Assembly (NCBI GenBank): GCA_946613765.1
Contig: CAMOFW010000003.1
Coordinates: 1-30,433 of the forward strand
Source: an uncultured Mycoplasmatota bacterium
GTDB lineage: Bacteria; Bacillota_I; Bacilli_A; RF39; UBA660
Reading direction: 5' to 3'
Length of the DNA stretch: 30,433 nt
Both the position numbers and the translations under genes were made by a program. Of the stretch, positions 7,215-14,720 are shown piece after piece; position 1 is the stretch's first letter, and each line of letters begins with the position of its first letter. The notes beneath the pieces are model-generated. The model worked only from the letters and a program-made list of their open reading frames with translations, did no database searches and was not told where the DNA came from.

Positions 7215-7488
7215 TTTTAACTTTAATATCTATATAATATGGATACATATTCATTGAATTAAGTTCATTACGCTTTAAATCTTGTTGTTTTATATCTTCT
7301 TCAGTATCTGTTAAACTATGAGTTACTATGATGTTTGGAATAATTTCTGGAATAGCCATTTCTAATAAATAAGCATCATTTTTACTTAGTTCTTGACTAG
7401 GTAAATGTTGTTGATATGGATTTTCATTGTTATATTCCATTAACTCTACTAGAATATTTTGAACTTTGTCACTTAATTGCATATACAT
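7183..7488 (-). CDS. Hypothetical small cytoplasmic protein (101 aa)
   Basis: It has no signal peptide or membrane segment. It has an acidic, helical N-terminal half and a basic C-terminus ending in a KIKKRTR stretch. The ATG at 7486-7488 has GGGAGG 8 bases upstream. It is the second gene of a two-gene operon with the transglutaminase-like gene (22-base gap). I recognise no family; a nucleic-acid or partner-binding role would be a guess. Confidence 0.6.
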   Translation of the reverse strand: MYMQLSDKVQNILVELMEYNNENPYQQHLPSQELSKNDAYLLEMAIPEIIPNIIVTHSLTDTEEDIKQQDLKRNELNSMNMYPYYIDIKVKIKKRTRLQTV

Positions 7489-7510
7489 AAATTAAACCTC
7501 CCTTATACAA

Positions 7511-7933
7511 TTATCTTGCCTTAGCATTACCAAAATAAATACTTTCTATACTTTGATTAATCACTTGTCCTGTTACTATTGATAAATAAATAATTAACAT
7601 GGAATCATTTACTTCAACATAACCTTGATCTAGTAATTCTTCAAAGTATTCCTTATTATTAAATTGTGAATATGTTAAGTCTATTAAATAATATATATCT
7701 GAACTTTTAGGAACTAATACAAAATGATGATCATAATTAGAAAAATCTCCTGTTTTAATAATTCTATTAGGTAAGTGTTTTTCTTTTAATAAATCACTAA
7801 GATATGAAGAATATATTTTGCATCTTTGTGCTTCAACTATATTTCTTAAGTCATATCTAGTTTTTGTAATAGCTTCTTTAATAATATCCTCTTTATTACC
7901 TGATATATTCAGCATATCATATAAATTATTCAT
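7511..7933 (-). CDS. Possible transglutaminase-like / papain-fold protein (140 aa)
   Basis: The start is the ATG at 7931-7933, with AGGTGTG upstream; the longer in-frame start at 7984 would extend into the tRNA-Leu terminator. Cys38 sits at the beginning of a helix (QRCKIYSSYLSDLL), His69-His70 in a strand (DHHFVLVP), and Asp85 in a strand (YYLIDLTYSQF). Cys-helix, His-strand, Asp-strand in this order is the layout of the transglutaminase/papain-like fold, where the LIDLTY element resembles the usual LDPT or IDPT. Whether it is catalytic cannot be said. It lacks a signal peptide, so it would act in the cytoplasm. It is followed by the 101-aa gene. Confidence 0.65.
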   Translation of the reverse strand: MNNLYDMLNISGNKEDIIKEAITKTRYDLRNIVEAQRCKIYSSYLSDLLKEKHLPNRIIKTGDFSNYDHHFVLVPKSSDIYYLIDLTYSQFNNKEYFEELLDQGYVEVNDSMLIIYLSIVTGQVINQSIESIYFGNAKAR

Positions 7934-7952
7934 AATATTCACACCTATATTA

Positions 7953-7961
7953 ATTATAGCA
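7953..7961 (-). promoter_or_regulatory. Extended -10 promoter TGCTATAAT
   Basis: A perfect TGnTATAAT on the minus strand lies 20 bases upstream of the start at 7933, so the leader would be very short. It follows the tRNA-Leu terminator. Confidence 0.6.
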
Positions 7962-7972
7962 TTAAAAATGCG

Positions 7973-7997
7973 AAAAACAATCATTTCTGATTGTTAT
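7973..7997 (-). terminator. Terminator of tRNA-Leu
   Basis: An 8-bp stem (AACAATCA/TGATTGTT) with a 4-base loop is followed by a short T-tract on the minus strand, 11 bases past the tRNA. Confidence 0.65.
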
Positions 7998-8005
7998 TTA
8001 TATAT

Positions 8006-8092
8006 TGGTGCCCCTGGTCGGACTCGAACCGACACGATATTGCTACCAACGGATTTTGAGTCCGTCGCGTCTACCAATTCCGCCACAAGGGC
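8006..8092 (-). tRNA. tRNA-Leu (anticodon CAA)
   Basis: On the minus strand the acceptor stem GCCCTTG pairs with CAGGGGC (one T-G pair). The anticodon stem ACGGA/TCCGT carries loop CTCAAAA, giving anticodon CAA for the UUG codon. A long variable arm, as in class II tRNAs, and a T-arm with GGTTCGAGTCC follow. The CCA end is encoded. Confidence 0.95.
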
Positions 8093-8106
8093 AAATCAAC
8101 AATACC

Positions 8107-8115
8107 ATTATAACA
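8107..8115 (-). promoter_or_regulatory. Extended -10 promoter TGTTATAAT for tRNA-Leu
   Basis: A perfect TGnTATAAT on the minus strand lies 14 bases before the tRNA, immediately after the T-tract of the tdk terminator. Confidence 0.65.
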
Positions 8116-8147
8116 TAAAAAGAAAGATTATTGGTAATCTTTCTTTC
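8116..8147 (-). terminator. Terminator of the scpAB-tdk operon
   Basis: A 12-bp perfect stem (8119-8130 with 8135-8146) and loop TTGG end in a T-tract on the minus strand. The stop codon of tdk is inside the stem. Confidence 0.8.
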
Positions 8148-8748
8148 TAATTCTAATTGGTCCACTTTGTTTTTCTAGTTTTTCATTAACTAATCTATAG
8201 TAACATTCTGGACATAGTGATTTATAAGTATAGTTTCCTTTTCCTTCAATTGCTACTTGTTCACCTTCAGTTTCTATTACTCCATCTTTAAATCTTGCAT
8301 TATAAGTTTTCTTTCCACCGCAGCTGCATCTATAATATTTTTCTCTTAACTCATCAGCAATTTCAAATAATCGAATTGAACCTGGAAAAGCTTTTGTACT
8401 GAAATCAGCTCTTAATCCATATGTTAAAACATTCATTCCTTTTTCTATAGTTAGCCTTCTTAATTGATCAATTTGTTCTGGTGAGAAAAATTGAACTTCA
8501 TCTACAAATAAACTATCTACACTTTCATCAATCATATCAAATATGTTATCTGTTGGTGCAATAATATAATCTGCTGGTCTTGATAAATTACCAGCTCTAG
8601 ATGTTACTTCAACGTTTCTATCATCTCTTAATGGTTTAATTAAACAGACCTTTTGATTTTCGTGTTCGTGTTGATACATTTCAATAAGTAGTTCTGCTGT
8701 TTTAGCACTTCCCATTGCTCCATACACATATATTAATCTTCCATACAT
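8128..8748 (-). CDS. tdk: Thymidine kinase (type II)
   Basis: The enzyme phosphorylates thymidine to dTMP with ATP in the salvage pathway. The start is the ATG at 8746-8748, which has AGGAGG upstream and gives 206 residues; a longer in-frame start at 8868 lies inside scpB and adds a meaningless basic extension. An N-terminal P-loop, YGAMGSAKTAELL, is followed by the Walker B-like SLFVDEVQFF with the DE-x-Q-F signature. The C-terminal zinc site is C-x-C (YRCSCGG) and C-x2-C (LCPECYY). The P-loop has Ala instead of the usual Gly before the Lys. It is the last gene of the operon; its ribosome site overlaps the end of scpB. Confidence 0.93.
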   Translation of the reverse strand: MYGRLIYVYGAMGSAKTAELLIEMYQHEHENQKVCLIKPLRDDRNVEVTSRAGNLSRPADYIIAPTDNIFDMIDESVDSLFVDEVQFFSPEQIDQLRRLTIEKGMNVLTYGLRADFSTKAFPGSIRLFEIADELREKYYRCSCGGKKTYNARFKDGVIETEGEQVAIEGKGNYTYKSLCPECYYRLVNEKLEKQSGPIRIRKKDYQ

Positions 8749-8761
8749 ATTCCAAAACCTC

Positions 8762-9328
8762 CTAATTATCAATTTCTTCTTTATAAATTGATGTGAATAA
8801 GTCCCCTTCTTCTTTTTGTTCTTCTTCTTCAGGTAATTTAGGTAAGTCATTAAGTGATGACATACCAAAGTAATCTAAAAATTCTTTTGTAGTACCATAT
8901 AGATTTGGTCTACCTGGCATTGTTGATTTACCTACTTCTTTAATTAATCCTTTAGCAACTAGTTTTCTAATTATATGTGCTGTTGAAACACCTCTTAAGT
9001 TATCAACTTCAACTCTTGTTATTGGCTGATGATAAGCTATTAAAGCTACTGTTTCTAAAGCTGAATCAGATAATGTATTAGTTTCTTCATTTAATAATAA
9101 CTTTTGATAGAAACTTTTATGTTCAGGTTTAGTTGTAAGTTTAAAAGCATCACCTAAAAAACTTACTCTTATACCTCTATTATCATCTTCATATGATTGT
9201 TTTAATTTAAGAAGTAATTCTTTTGCTTCTTCTTCTTTTATATCTAAACTATCACAGATTTGATTTATAGTAAGGCCTTCATCCCCTACTACAAATAATA
9301 ATCCTTCCAAAACTCCTTGTAAGTTCAT
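8762..9328 (-). CDS. scpB: Segregation and condensation protein B
   Basis: ScpB is the winged-helix kite subunit that binds ScpA in the SMC condensin complex for chromosome segregation. The 188-residue protein opens with the typical LQGVLEGLLFVVGDEGLT segment. It then shows a first winged helix, the conserved ALETVALIAYHQPITR stretch, and IRKLVAKGLIKEVG with PGRPNLYGTT in the second winged helix. A Glu-rich tail follows. It starts 5 bases after the stop of scpA, with AAGGTGA as ribosome site. The order scpA-scpB is conserved in Firmicutes. Confidence 0.95.
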   Translation of the reverse strand: MNLQGVLEGLLFVVGDEGLTINQICDSLDIKEEEAKELLLKLKQSYEDDNRGIRVSFLGDAFKLTTKPEHKSFYQKLLLNEETNTLSDSALETVALIAYHQPITRVEVDNLRGVSTAHIIRKLVAKGLIKEVGKSTMPGRPNLYGTTKEFLDYFGMSSLNDLPKLPEEEEQKEEGDLFTSIYKEEIDN

Positions 9329-9333
9329 TTACT

Positions 9334-10059
9334 TCACCTTTTTTCTATGATAATTTCTTTAAAATTATCTTCTTGAATTATATTTATTTCATTATTCTTA
9401 GACATATCAAGTACTGATAGGAATGTAATAATAATATAGTCTTTAGATAAATCATCAAATAATTCTAAGAAATTAATTCTTGATTGTTTATTTAATCTTG
9501 TTCTTATGTCTTTTATTTTATCTTCAATAGATAATTCTTTATTAGTTATTTTAGTTTTAAGAGGTTTAGTAAATTTAAATCTCTTTTGAAATTCTAATAT
9601 AGCATTATATAATTCATCTACATTAGATACATTACTATCATATACGACATTATCTTTATAATTAGAAACACTTTCTGGAGATTTTTCAAATATCTCTAAA
9701 CGTTTATTTTCTAATTCTTTAAATGACTCTTTTAAATTTTTAATTTTTTCATATTCAATTAATTTATTTCTTAATTCTTCTTCAGAGTTAATCACTGATT
9801 CTTCATCTTCACTTGTTTCTTCTTCCTCTGACTTATTTATTAACATTCTTGATTTTAAATGTAATAGATCAGAAGCCATAACTAAGTATTCAGATGCTAT
9901 ATCAATATTTAATTCTTCTTGTGATTTGATAAAACTAATATATTCATCTATTAACATCTTTATAGGGATTTCATAAATATCCATTTTAGATGTTTTTACT
10001 AGATGCAAAAGAAGATCTAGAGGACCTTCAAAATCGTTTATTGTAAATGTATAAGTCAT
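9334..10059 (-). CDS. scpA: Segregation and condensation protein A (kleisin)
   Basis: ScpA is the kleisin bridge of the SMC-ScpAB condensin. The N-terminal FEGPLDLLLHLVKTSKMDIY is diagnostic. It is followed by the helix with IASEYLVMASDLLHLKSRML, an acidic linker (about residues 75-95), a helical middle region, and a C-terminal winged-helix domain that contacts the SMC head. The length of 241 residues is normal. The ATG at 10057-10059 has a GGGGG-type site. It sits 17 bases after the small membrane protein gene and 5 bases before scpB. Confidence 0.95.
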   Translation of the reverse strand: MTYTFTINDFEGPLDLLLHLVKTSKMDIYEIPIKMLIDEYISFIKSQEELNIDIASEYLVMASDLLHLKSRMLINKSEEEETSEDEESVINSEEELRNKLIEYEKIKNLKESFKELENKRLEIFEKSPESVSNYKDNVVYDSNVSNVDELYNAILEFQKRFKFTKPLKTKITNKELSIEDKIKDIRTRLNKQSRINFLELFDDLSKDYIIITFLSVLDMSKNNEINIIQEDNFKEIIIEKR

Positions 10060-10076
10060 ATGAATCCCCCTTTGGA

Positions 10077-10481
10077 TTATTTTGCTTTATCGCATGTTAT
10101 TGTATCTTTTGAAATGCTACCATCATCATTGTAGTAACGACAGTTATAAGTTTTATTATCATTATTTTGTTTACATTGTGTTGCATACTCACATTTTTTT
10201 GATGCTTGACATCCAGCACATGGTTTAAATGCAGGTCCAAATAGAAATACTGCAATTAATACTACTAAGTATGCTATACAAATTATTCTTATATATTTAT
10301 TTGATTTAAATATAAAGGATAAAATAATTATTATTAATGCAATTAGAAAAGATATAGTTAGTAGATAAAATGGAATTATTGAATCTTGTTTAGATACTAG
10401 TATCCAAATTATAGATGCAATAATAGTTAACAAATTAACTATTGATGTTAAATTTATTATCTTTTCTATTTTCTTTTCCAT
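10077..10481 (-). CDS. Small membrane protein with Cys-rich C-terminal tail (134 aa)
   Basis: Three hydrophobic segments (about residues 9-29, 34-58 and 64-85) are followed by a soluble tail of about 47 residues. The tail has six cysteines (C-x2-C, then four more), probably disulfide-bonded outside the cell if the topology places it there. The start codon overlaps the TAA of the upstream gene (TAATG), so translation is coupled. No family is recognised. Its place before scpA may be operon convenience rather than a role in segregation. Confidence 0.65.
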   Translation of the reverse strand: MEKKIEKIINLTSIVNLLTIIASIIWILVSKQDSIIPFYLLTISFLIALIIIILSFIFKSNKYIRIICIAYLVVLIAVFLFGPAFKPCAGCQASKKCEYATQCKQNNDNKTYNCRYYNDDGSISKDTITCDKAK

Positions 10482-11665
10482 TATCTACAATTATATCCTT
10501 TCGCTGACATTTCAAATTTTATTATTCTTGCATATGTATCCTTTTGATAATATTTAGTATCTGATGATAATTGAGAGTAATCTGCTTGTTTATAATCTAT
10601 TGCGATAGTAGTAATAAATCCAGTTTCATTTTCTGCTAATACAGCTGTTACACCATCTAATCTATCTAGATTATCAATTTTAGCTTTATAAGAAACTAAA
10701 TCAGTAGAATAAGCCACAATATCATCTGGTTTAATATAAGTATACATATCTTTAATACTACTTAATCTTTGATTAGTATCAAATGTATAAACAATATTAT
10801 ATTTTGAATTAGTACATGTTAGTAAATTTGATGTTAATTCAACAGCTGGATAATCATCTTCAGTTCTTTGAACTAATTCTATTTTTGTTGCCTTATCATA
10901 TATATCCTTATTAATGTCTACTTGATAGTGATTAGATACACCACCAGTTATATCTTTAACATTTTCTAGATATGATCTACCTAAGAATGTTTTACTATTG
11001 TCATAGAATTCAAAGTATAATTTTTTACTAAAACTATATAGTTGAGTTCCACTATTTTTAATAGTAAATGATAGTTTATAATCAGTATCTTCAATTGACT
11101 TAACAAATGTTTGGAAACTAATCTTATCAAGGGTAATAACTGTATCATCATTTAAATCATACATTGTTATTTCTTGAGTTTGTTCTTCTTGTTCAACCAC
11201 TTCTGGGATATTTACTCCACTGTGAGTTTGTAGGTTAGTACCAAATGTTTTGTTGATATAATTCAATACTTCTGGCATAAAAATCATAAATGCTAATAAG
11301 ATACCAAATAATACAATCATTGCTATTGGACTTTTTTGTTTGTCTGGTTTTACAGTTCCGATTGTTTGTGCATTTAATGTGAATTCACTTTTTGGTTCCT
11401 CTACATTTGGAACTACAGGAGTTGGTTCAACTGGTGCAGCTTCGTTTACAATAGGTGCATTATCAATATTTTCTGGTTTTTTAACTTCCTCTACTGCAGG
11501 TGTAGAAACAGCCATATCATCAAAAGCAGATGTAGGCTCCATAGTATTTTCTACAGGAGCTGGTTTTGGTAAATCATTTTCAATAATTTCTACTTCTTTT
11601 TTTACTTCTGGTAAATCGTTTATCATATTTTGTAAATCTGAAGAATTGTTATTATCTTTATCCAT
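10481..11665 (-). CDS. Bitopic protein with Pro/Glu-rich cytoplasmic part and extracellular domain (394 aa)
   Basis: The start is the ATG at 11663-11665, with AAGGTGA upstream; the GTG at 11674 lies inside that ribosome site. Residues 1 to about 105 are disordered, rich in Pro, Glu, Val and Asn. A membrane helix follows at about 112-134 (PIAMIVLFGILLAFMIF). The rest is extracytoplasmic. About residues 165-265 form a beta-rich domain that looks like the DUF-type Ig-like modules of Gram-positive surface proteins. The last 130 residues hold a second domain with Cys near 286 and a terminal N-C-R, possibly disulfide-linked. I do not recognise a named family. It is the first gene of the scpAB-tdk operon. 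Confidence 0.7.
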   Translation of the reverse strand: MDKDNNNSSDLQNMINDLPEVKKEVEIIENDLPKPAPVENTMEPTSAFDDMAVSTPAVEEVKKPENIDNAPIVNEAAPVEPTPVVPNVEEPKSEFTLNAQTIGTVKPDKQKSPIAMIVLFGILLAFMIFMPEVLNYINKTFGTNLQTHSGVNIPEVVEQEEQTQEITMYDLNDDTVITLDKISFQTFVKSIEDTDYKLSFTIKNSGTQLYSFSKKLYFEFYDNSKTFLGRSYLENVKDITGGVSNHYQVDINKDIYDKATKIELVQRTEDDYPAVELTSNLLTCTNSKYNIVYTFDTNQRLSSIKDMYTYIKPDDIVAYSTDLVSYKAKIDNLDRLDGVTAVLAENETGFITTIAIDYKQADYSQLSSDTKYYQKDTYARIIKFEMSAKGYNCR

Positions 11666-11691
11666 ATAAATCACCTTTATTCTTTTTATTT

Positions 11692-11697
11692 ATTATA
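11692..11697 (-). promoter_or_regulatory. -10 TATAAT for the scpAB-tdk operon
   Basis: TATAAT on the minus strand lies 26 bases upstream of the first start codon and directly after the T-tract of the spoVA terminator. The -35 (TAGCAA, in the terminator stem) is poor. Confidence 0.45.
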
Positions 11698-11701
11698 CAT
11701 T

Positions 11702-11727
11702 AAAAAAAAGACTATTGCTAGTCTTTT
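11702..11727 (-). terminator. Terminator of the sigma-spoVA operon
   Basis: A 9-bp perfect stem (AAAAGACTA/TAGTCTTTT) and a 4-base loop are followed by a T-tract on the minus strand. The spoVAE stop codon is within the stem. Confidence 0.8.
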
Positions 11728-12068
11728 GGCTTAAAAAATAATGTTACTATAAAAGAAAAAATTATGGCAGAAGATATTCCGGCACTCGTAGTTTTATACA
11801 TATTTGAAAATAATCCAATTATACCTTGATTAGTATATCCTTCTAAACATGATTTATATAATAAATTACCAAATGAAGTAATAGGTATTGAACTACCTAT
11901 ATAAGAATAATTAATTAGATAATCATAAATATTAAAAAAAGATAGGATAGATCCAATTACAACAAATAATGATGTAATATGGCCAGGAGTTAATTTAGTA
12001 TTGTCTAATATTATTTGGCCTAACATAGATATTAGTCCTACTATAATAAATGCATTAATATACTCCAT
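11718..12068 (-). CDS. spoVAE: Stage V sporulation protein AE (SpoVAEb-type)
   Basis: This is a membrane subunit of the SpoVA channel, which moves dipicolinic acid into the forespore and releases it at germination. It has 116 residues with about four hydrophobic segments. The IDCG-like region of the family is replaced by GLISMLGQIILDNTKLTPGHI, and ISSAIIFSFIVTLFFKPK closes the protein, as in SpoVAE homologues. The start is the ATG at 12066-12068, which overlaps the TAA of spoVAD and has GGAGGTG upstream; a longer in-frame start at 12098 would sit inside spoVAD. Confidence 0.88.
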   Translation of the reverse strand: MEYINAFIIVGLISMLGQIILDNTKLTPGHITSLFVVIGSILSFFNIYDYLINYSYIGSSIPITSFGNLLYKSCLEGYTNQGIIGLFSNMYKTTSAGISSAIIFSFIVTLFFKPKD

Positions 12069-13024
12069 TATAACACCTCCAGACTTACTGCATGGCAAGT
12101 AGAAAGTAATGTATTTTTTTGATTAACTAATGTCGGAGAATGAAGGGAGCCTGTTGCTAAGAGTAGTATCTTTTTGTATTTATTTTTAGGAATAATATTT
12201 GTAAATAAATATAATGGTAGTGATATTGGTCCAGATGATCCAGCATATAGATTTTGTTCCTTTTTATATATATTTGATCCAGCATCAATATAATTTTTAA
12301 TTTTTAAATTATATTCTTTATTTAAATATTCTTTAAATATTTTAGAACCATATATACCTAAATCTCCAGTTAATATTAAATCATAATAATTTATATCTCT
12401 ATTTAGATCTTTTAAATGTTGATATAAAGTATTACATGCTGATATCGCCATTACTGCTCCCATGTTGTTAACATCTTTAGTTTTAGAGTCTATCACTCTT
12501 CCAATGGTTGCTGATTCTATTTTTATGTTACTTTTCTTTTTTGAAACTATTACTCCCGTTGAACCAGTTGCAGTATAGGTTGAATAATCGCTTTTAGGTG
12601 CACCATATTCGATAGGATATCTAAACTGTCGTTCTGAAACTTTATTGTGTGATGATGTTATTACTATGCCTTGTTTTATTTTATTTGAATCAATTAAATT
12701 AGACATAGTAATAAGAGCGCTATTAAATGTTGCACAAGCACTATACATTCCAAGATATGGTATATCATATTTACATGCCATATACGAACTAATAGCTAAT
12801 TGATTAGATAAATCACCACCTATGATTAGATCTATCTTATTTTTGTTTAATAAATAGTCTATAACTGTTCGTTGCATTTTAATTTCTGCACCTTCAAATG
12901 TTTTACAACCAAAGTAATAATTATCAATAACTAGATCTGGTATTATATTACCTTCATATTCTATTTTAGAAGATATAGTGTAATAATCATGTAGATATAC
13001 ATTTTTAAATAATAAACTAGACAT
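12068..13024 (-). CDS. spoVAD: Stage V sporulation protein AD
   Basis: SpoVAD is a thiolase-fold protein that binds dipicolinic acid for SpoVA-mediated uptake into the forespore. The 318 residues show the conserved LGMYSACATF nucleophile-elbow-like segment, TSSHNKVSERQFRYPIEYG, TATGSTGVIVS and LILTGDLGIYG, all typical of SpoVAD. It ends with AGSSGPISLPLYLF and LLLATGSLHSP. It overlaps spoVAC by 8 bases and spoVAE by one. Length and motifs are those of an intact protein. Confidence 0.95.
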   Translation of the reverse strand: MSSLLFKNVYLHDYYTISSKIEYEGNIIPDLVIDNYYFGCKTFEGAEIKMQRTVIDYLLNKNKIDLIIGGDLSNQLAISSYMACKYDIPYLGMYSACATFNSALITMSNLIDSNKIKQGIVITSSHNKVSERQFRYPIEYGAPKSDYSTYTATGSTGVIVSKKKSNIKIESATIGRVIDSKTKDVNNMGAVMAISACNTLYQHLKDLNRDINYYDLILTGDLGIYGSKIFKEYLNKEYNLKIKNYIDAGSNIYKKEQNLYAGSSGPISLPLYLFTNIIPKNKYKKILLLATGSLHSPTLVNQKNTLLSTCHAVSLEVL

Positions 13025-13445
13025 TAATAATCACCTTTATTATCGTTAAAATAAATGCACTTATAGTTCCATATAAAATTACACTACCTGCTAGTTTAAA
13101 AGTATTAGAACCTATACCAGTTATTAATCCATCTTTTTTATAATCAATAGCACTAGAAGTCATTGCATGAGCAAACCCAGTTATTGGTATTATTATTCCA
13201 CATTTAAACTTTTCAACTAGATTATCAAATATTGATAATCCAGTTAAAATACTTGCAGATATTATTAATATAATTATTACCCATACATTAGCATTATTAA
13301 CATTATAATAAGTTAAAATATTATAAATAATTGTTCCTATTAATCCAATTAAACCACCAGATATAAATGATAAATATGCATTCTTTAATTTATTTGGTGA
13401 AGGTGTATACTTTTTTACTATTTTTTTATATTCATCTATATTCAT
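13017..13445 (-). CDS. spoVAC: Stage V sporulation protein AC
   Basis: SpoVAC is the mechanosensitive channel component of the SpoVA complex in the inner spore membrane. It has 142 residues, with four hydrophobic segments and the conserved PITGFAHAMTSSAIDYKKDGLITGIGSNTFKLAGSVI-type stretch, seen here at about residues 87-123. The N-terminal YTPSPNKLKNAYLSFISGG also matches the family. The ATG at 13443-13445 has AGGAGG. It follows the sigma factor gene by 40 bases with no terminator between them. Confidence 0.95.
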   Translation of the reverse strand: MNIDEYKKIVKKYTPSPNKLKNAYLSFISGGLIGLIGTIIYNILTYYNVNNANVWVIIILIISASILTGLSIFDNLVEKFKCGIIIPITGFAHAMTSSAIDYKKDGLITGIGSNTFKLAGSVILYGTISAFILTIIKVIINV

Positions 13446-13485
13446 AAAGTCCTCCTATAAGTATTATGAAGAACTTTATTTATTT

Positions 13486-14097
13486 TTATGCAGCAATTAA
13501 TTGTCTTAATTTTTTTAATGTCTTCTTTTCTTGTCTTGATATACTTACTTGTGAAGTATTCATAATATTTGCTACTTCGCTTTGGGTTAGATCATTAAAA
13601 TATCTATATTTAATTAAATCTTTTTCATCTTTAGATAATGTATTAATTGAATTATTTAAATCTATTTTAATATCATTGTCATATGTTGTATATGTGTTAT
13701 CATTATCATCTATATCTAAAGTAGATAATGAAGAATTATATGCATTATTTATAGTATTTATATCTATATTTAAATATGTAGCAATATCATTTAAAGATGG
13801 TATTTTATTTAATGCTTGAGATAAATAATTATAAGTTTTATTTATAAGTTTAATTAACTTTAAATTATCTTTATTAGTTTTAATAGGATTAGATTTAATA
13901 GAAAGACTATACATTTGACCAAATATATAAGAATATGCAAATGTAGAAAATTTTACATTGGTATTCTTATCATAATGTTTATATGCTTCGATTAAACCAA
14001 TTCTTCCAGCTTGTATTAAATCATCTTTTTCAACATTATAAAAAGTATTTGCAATAGATTTAATTAACGAATCACAAGTAATTAATAATTCTTCCAT
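13486..14097 (-). CDS. Sporulation-type sigma-70 factor (SigF/SigG-like)
   Basis: Region 2 is complete: KDDLIQAGRIGLIEAYKHYD (core-binding helix), then VKFSTFAYSYIFGQM for -10 recognition. A short region 3 (IPSLNDIATYLNI) follows. Region 4 ends in the helix-turn-helix LTQSEVANIMNTSQVSISR with EKKTLKKLR. At 203 residues it is shorter than B. subtilis SigF or SigG (about 255-260), with almost no region 1. Position directly before spoVAC-D-E argues for the forespore factor SigF or SigG. The spoIIAA and spoIIAB genes that normally precede sigF are absent here. The start has GGAGG. Confidence 0.85.
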   Translation of the reverse strand: MEELLITCDSLIKSIANTFYNVEKDDLIQAGRIGLIEAYKHYDKNTNVKFSTFAYSYIFGQMYSLSIKSNPIKTNKDNLKLIKLINKTYNYLSQALNKIPSLNDIATYLNIDINTINNAYNSSLSTLDIDDNDNTYTTYDNDIKIDLNNSINTLSKDEKDLIKYRYFNDLTQSEVANIMNTSQVSISRQEKKTLKKLRQLIAA

Positions 14098-14140
14098 ATA
14101 TCCTCCTTCCTGATTAGATATTAAAATAATTAAAAAAATA

Positions 14141-14169
14141 AAAAAACAACTTCGACAAAAGTTGTTTTT
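14141..14169 (-). terminator. Terminator after the tagO-like operon
   Basis: A stem of about 11 pairs (AAAAACAACTT/AAGTTGTTTTT) with a short loop, flanked by A- and T-tracts, separates the 167-aa gene from the sigma factor operon. It could be bidirectional. Confidence 0.75.
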
Positions 14170-14190
14170 ATTAGATAAATAATTTGTAAA

Positions 14191-14694
14191 CTAATAATTT
14201 CTTTTTTTTATTGTGTATGGATTTCCAAGTTTATGTTTACTAGAGTATGGAACTCTTTTTTTAGTTTTTTGTTGTGTTTCTTGCTGCATTGCCATTCTTT
14301 TTTCTTCTTCACCATCAATTTCTTTTCTTGGTGGTTCTACATAACCATCATCAAGGCTCGAATAGTTGTATAATGATTTCATAATCATTGCATCTAAAGC
14401 ACTTTGAGCTGAGTTTTGATTTTCCTTAGCAAGAACGATTGTAGGATTAAAATATGCTCTAACTCTTGAACCTTGTTCTTTTTGACTAAATGATTTTACT
14501 AAAAGGACTCTACCACTAATTAGATCATCTTTGCAAACATCCCTTATTGGTATTTCTTTTAATCCTTTTGGATCATATTCTTTTAGTTGTTTGTGTGTAA
14601 TCTTATCAATGTTAACTGGAATTTCCATATCTAATAAATAATTTACTATAAATTTTTGAATTGGTATTATTGTATAATTGTTAAAATCAATCAT
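14191..14694 (-). CDS. Hypothetical cytoplasmic protein linked to the tagO-like gene (167 aa)
   Basis: It has no signal peptide or membrane segment. Residues 1 to about 115 look folded (mixed alpha/beta, with an RDVCKDDLISGRVLLVKSF core). The last 50 are low-complexity, Glu/Gln/Lys-rich and end very basic (KKRVPYSSKHK ... TIKKRNY), suggesting contact with nucleic acid or membrane lipid. It lies 26 bases behind the transferase gene with a GGGGGA ribosome site and no terminator between, so the two are likely co-transcribed. No family is recognised. Confidence 0.65.
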   Translation of the reverse strand: MIDFNNYTIIPIQKFIVNYLLDMEIPVNIDKITHKQLKEYDPKGLKEIPIRDVCKDDLISGRVLLVKSFSQKEQGSRVRAYFNPTIVLAKENQNSAQSALDAMIMKSLYNYSSLDDGYVEPPRKEIDGEEEKRMAMQQETQQKTKKRVPYSSKHKLGNPYTIKKRNY

Positions 14695-14720
14695 GTGATT
14701 TTTCCCCCTACTTTGAGTAA

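Noticed and set aside
7818..8150. Rightward 110-codon open frame over tRNA-Leu
   Set aside because: It crosses the tRNA and its terminators, a typical false open frame.
8749..8868. Longer start for tdk
   Set aside because: The extra 40 residues lie inside scpB in another frame; AGGAGG stands before the ATG at 8748.
11340..11669. Rightward 109-codon open frame
   Set aside because: It lies opposite the Pro/Glu-rich part of the leftward bitopic protein; its Ser/Gly/Thr/Phe bias is that of a complement of Glu/Pro/Val codons.
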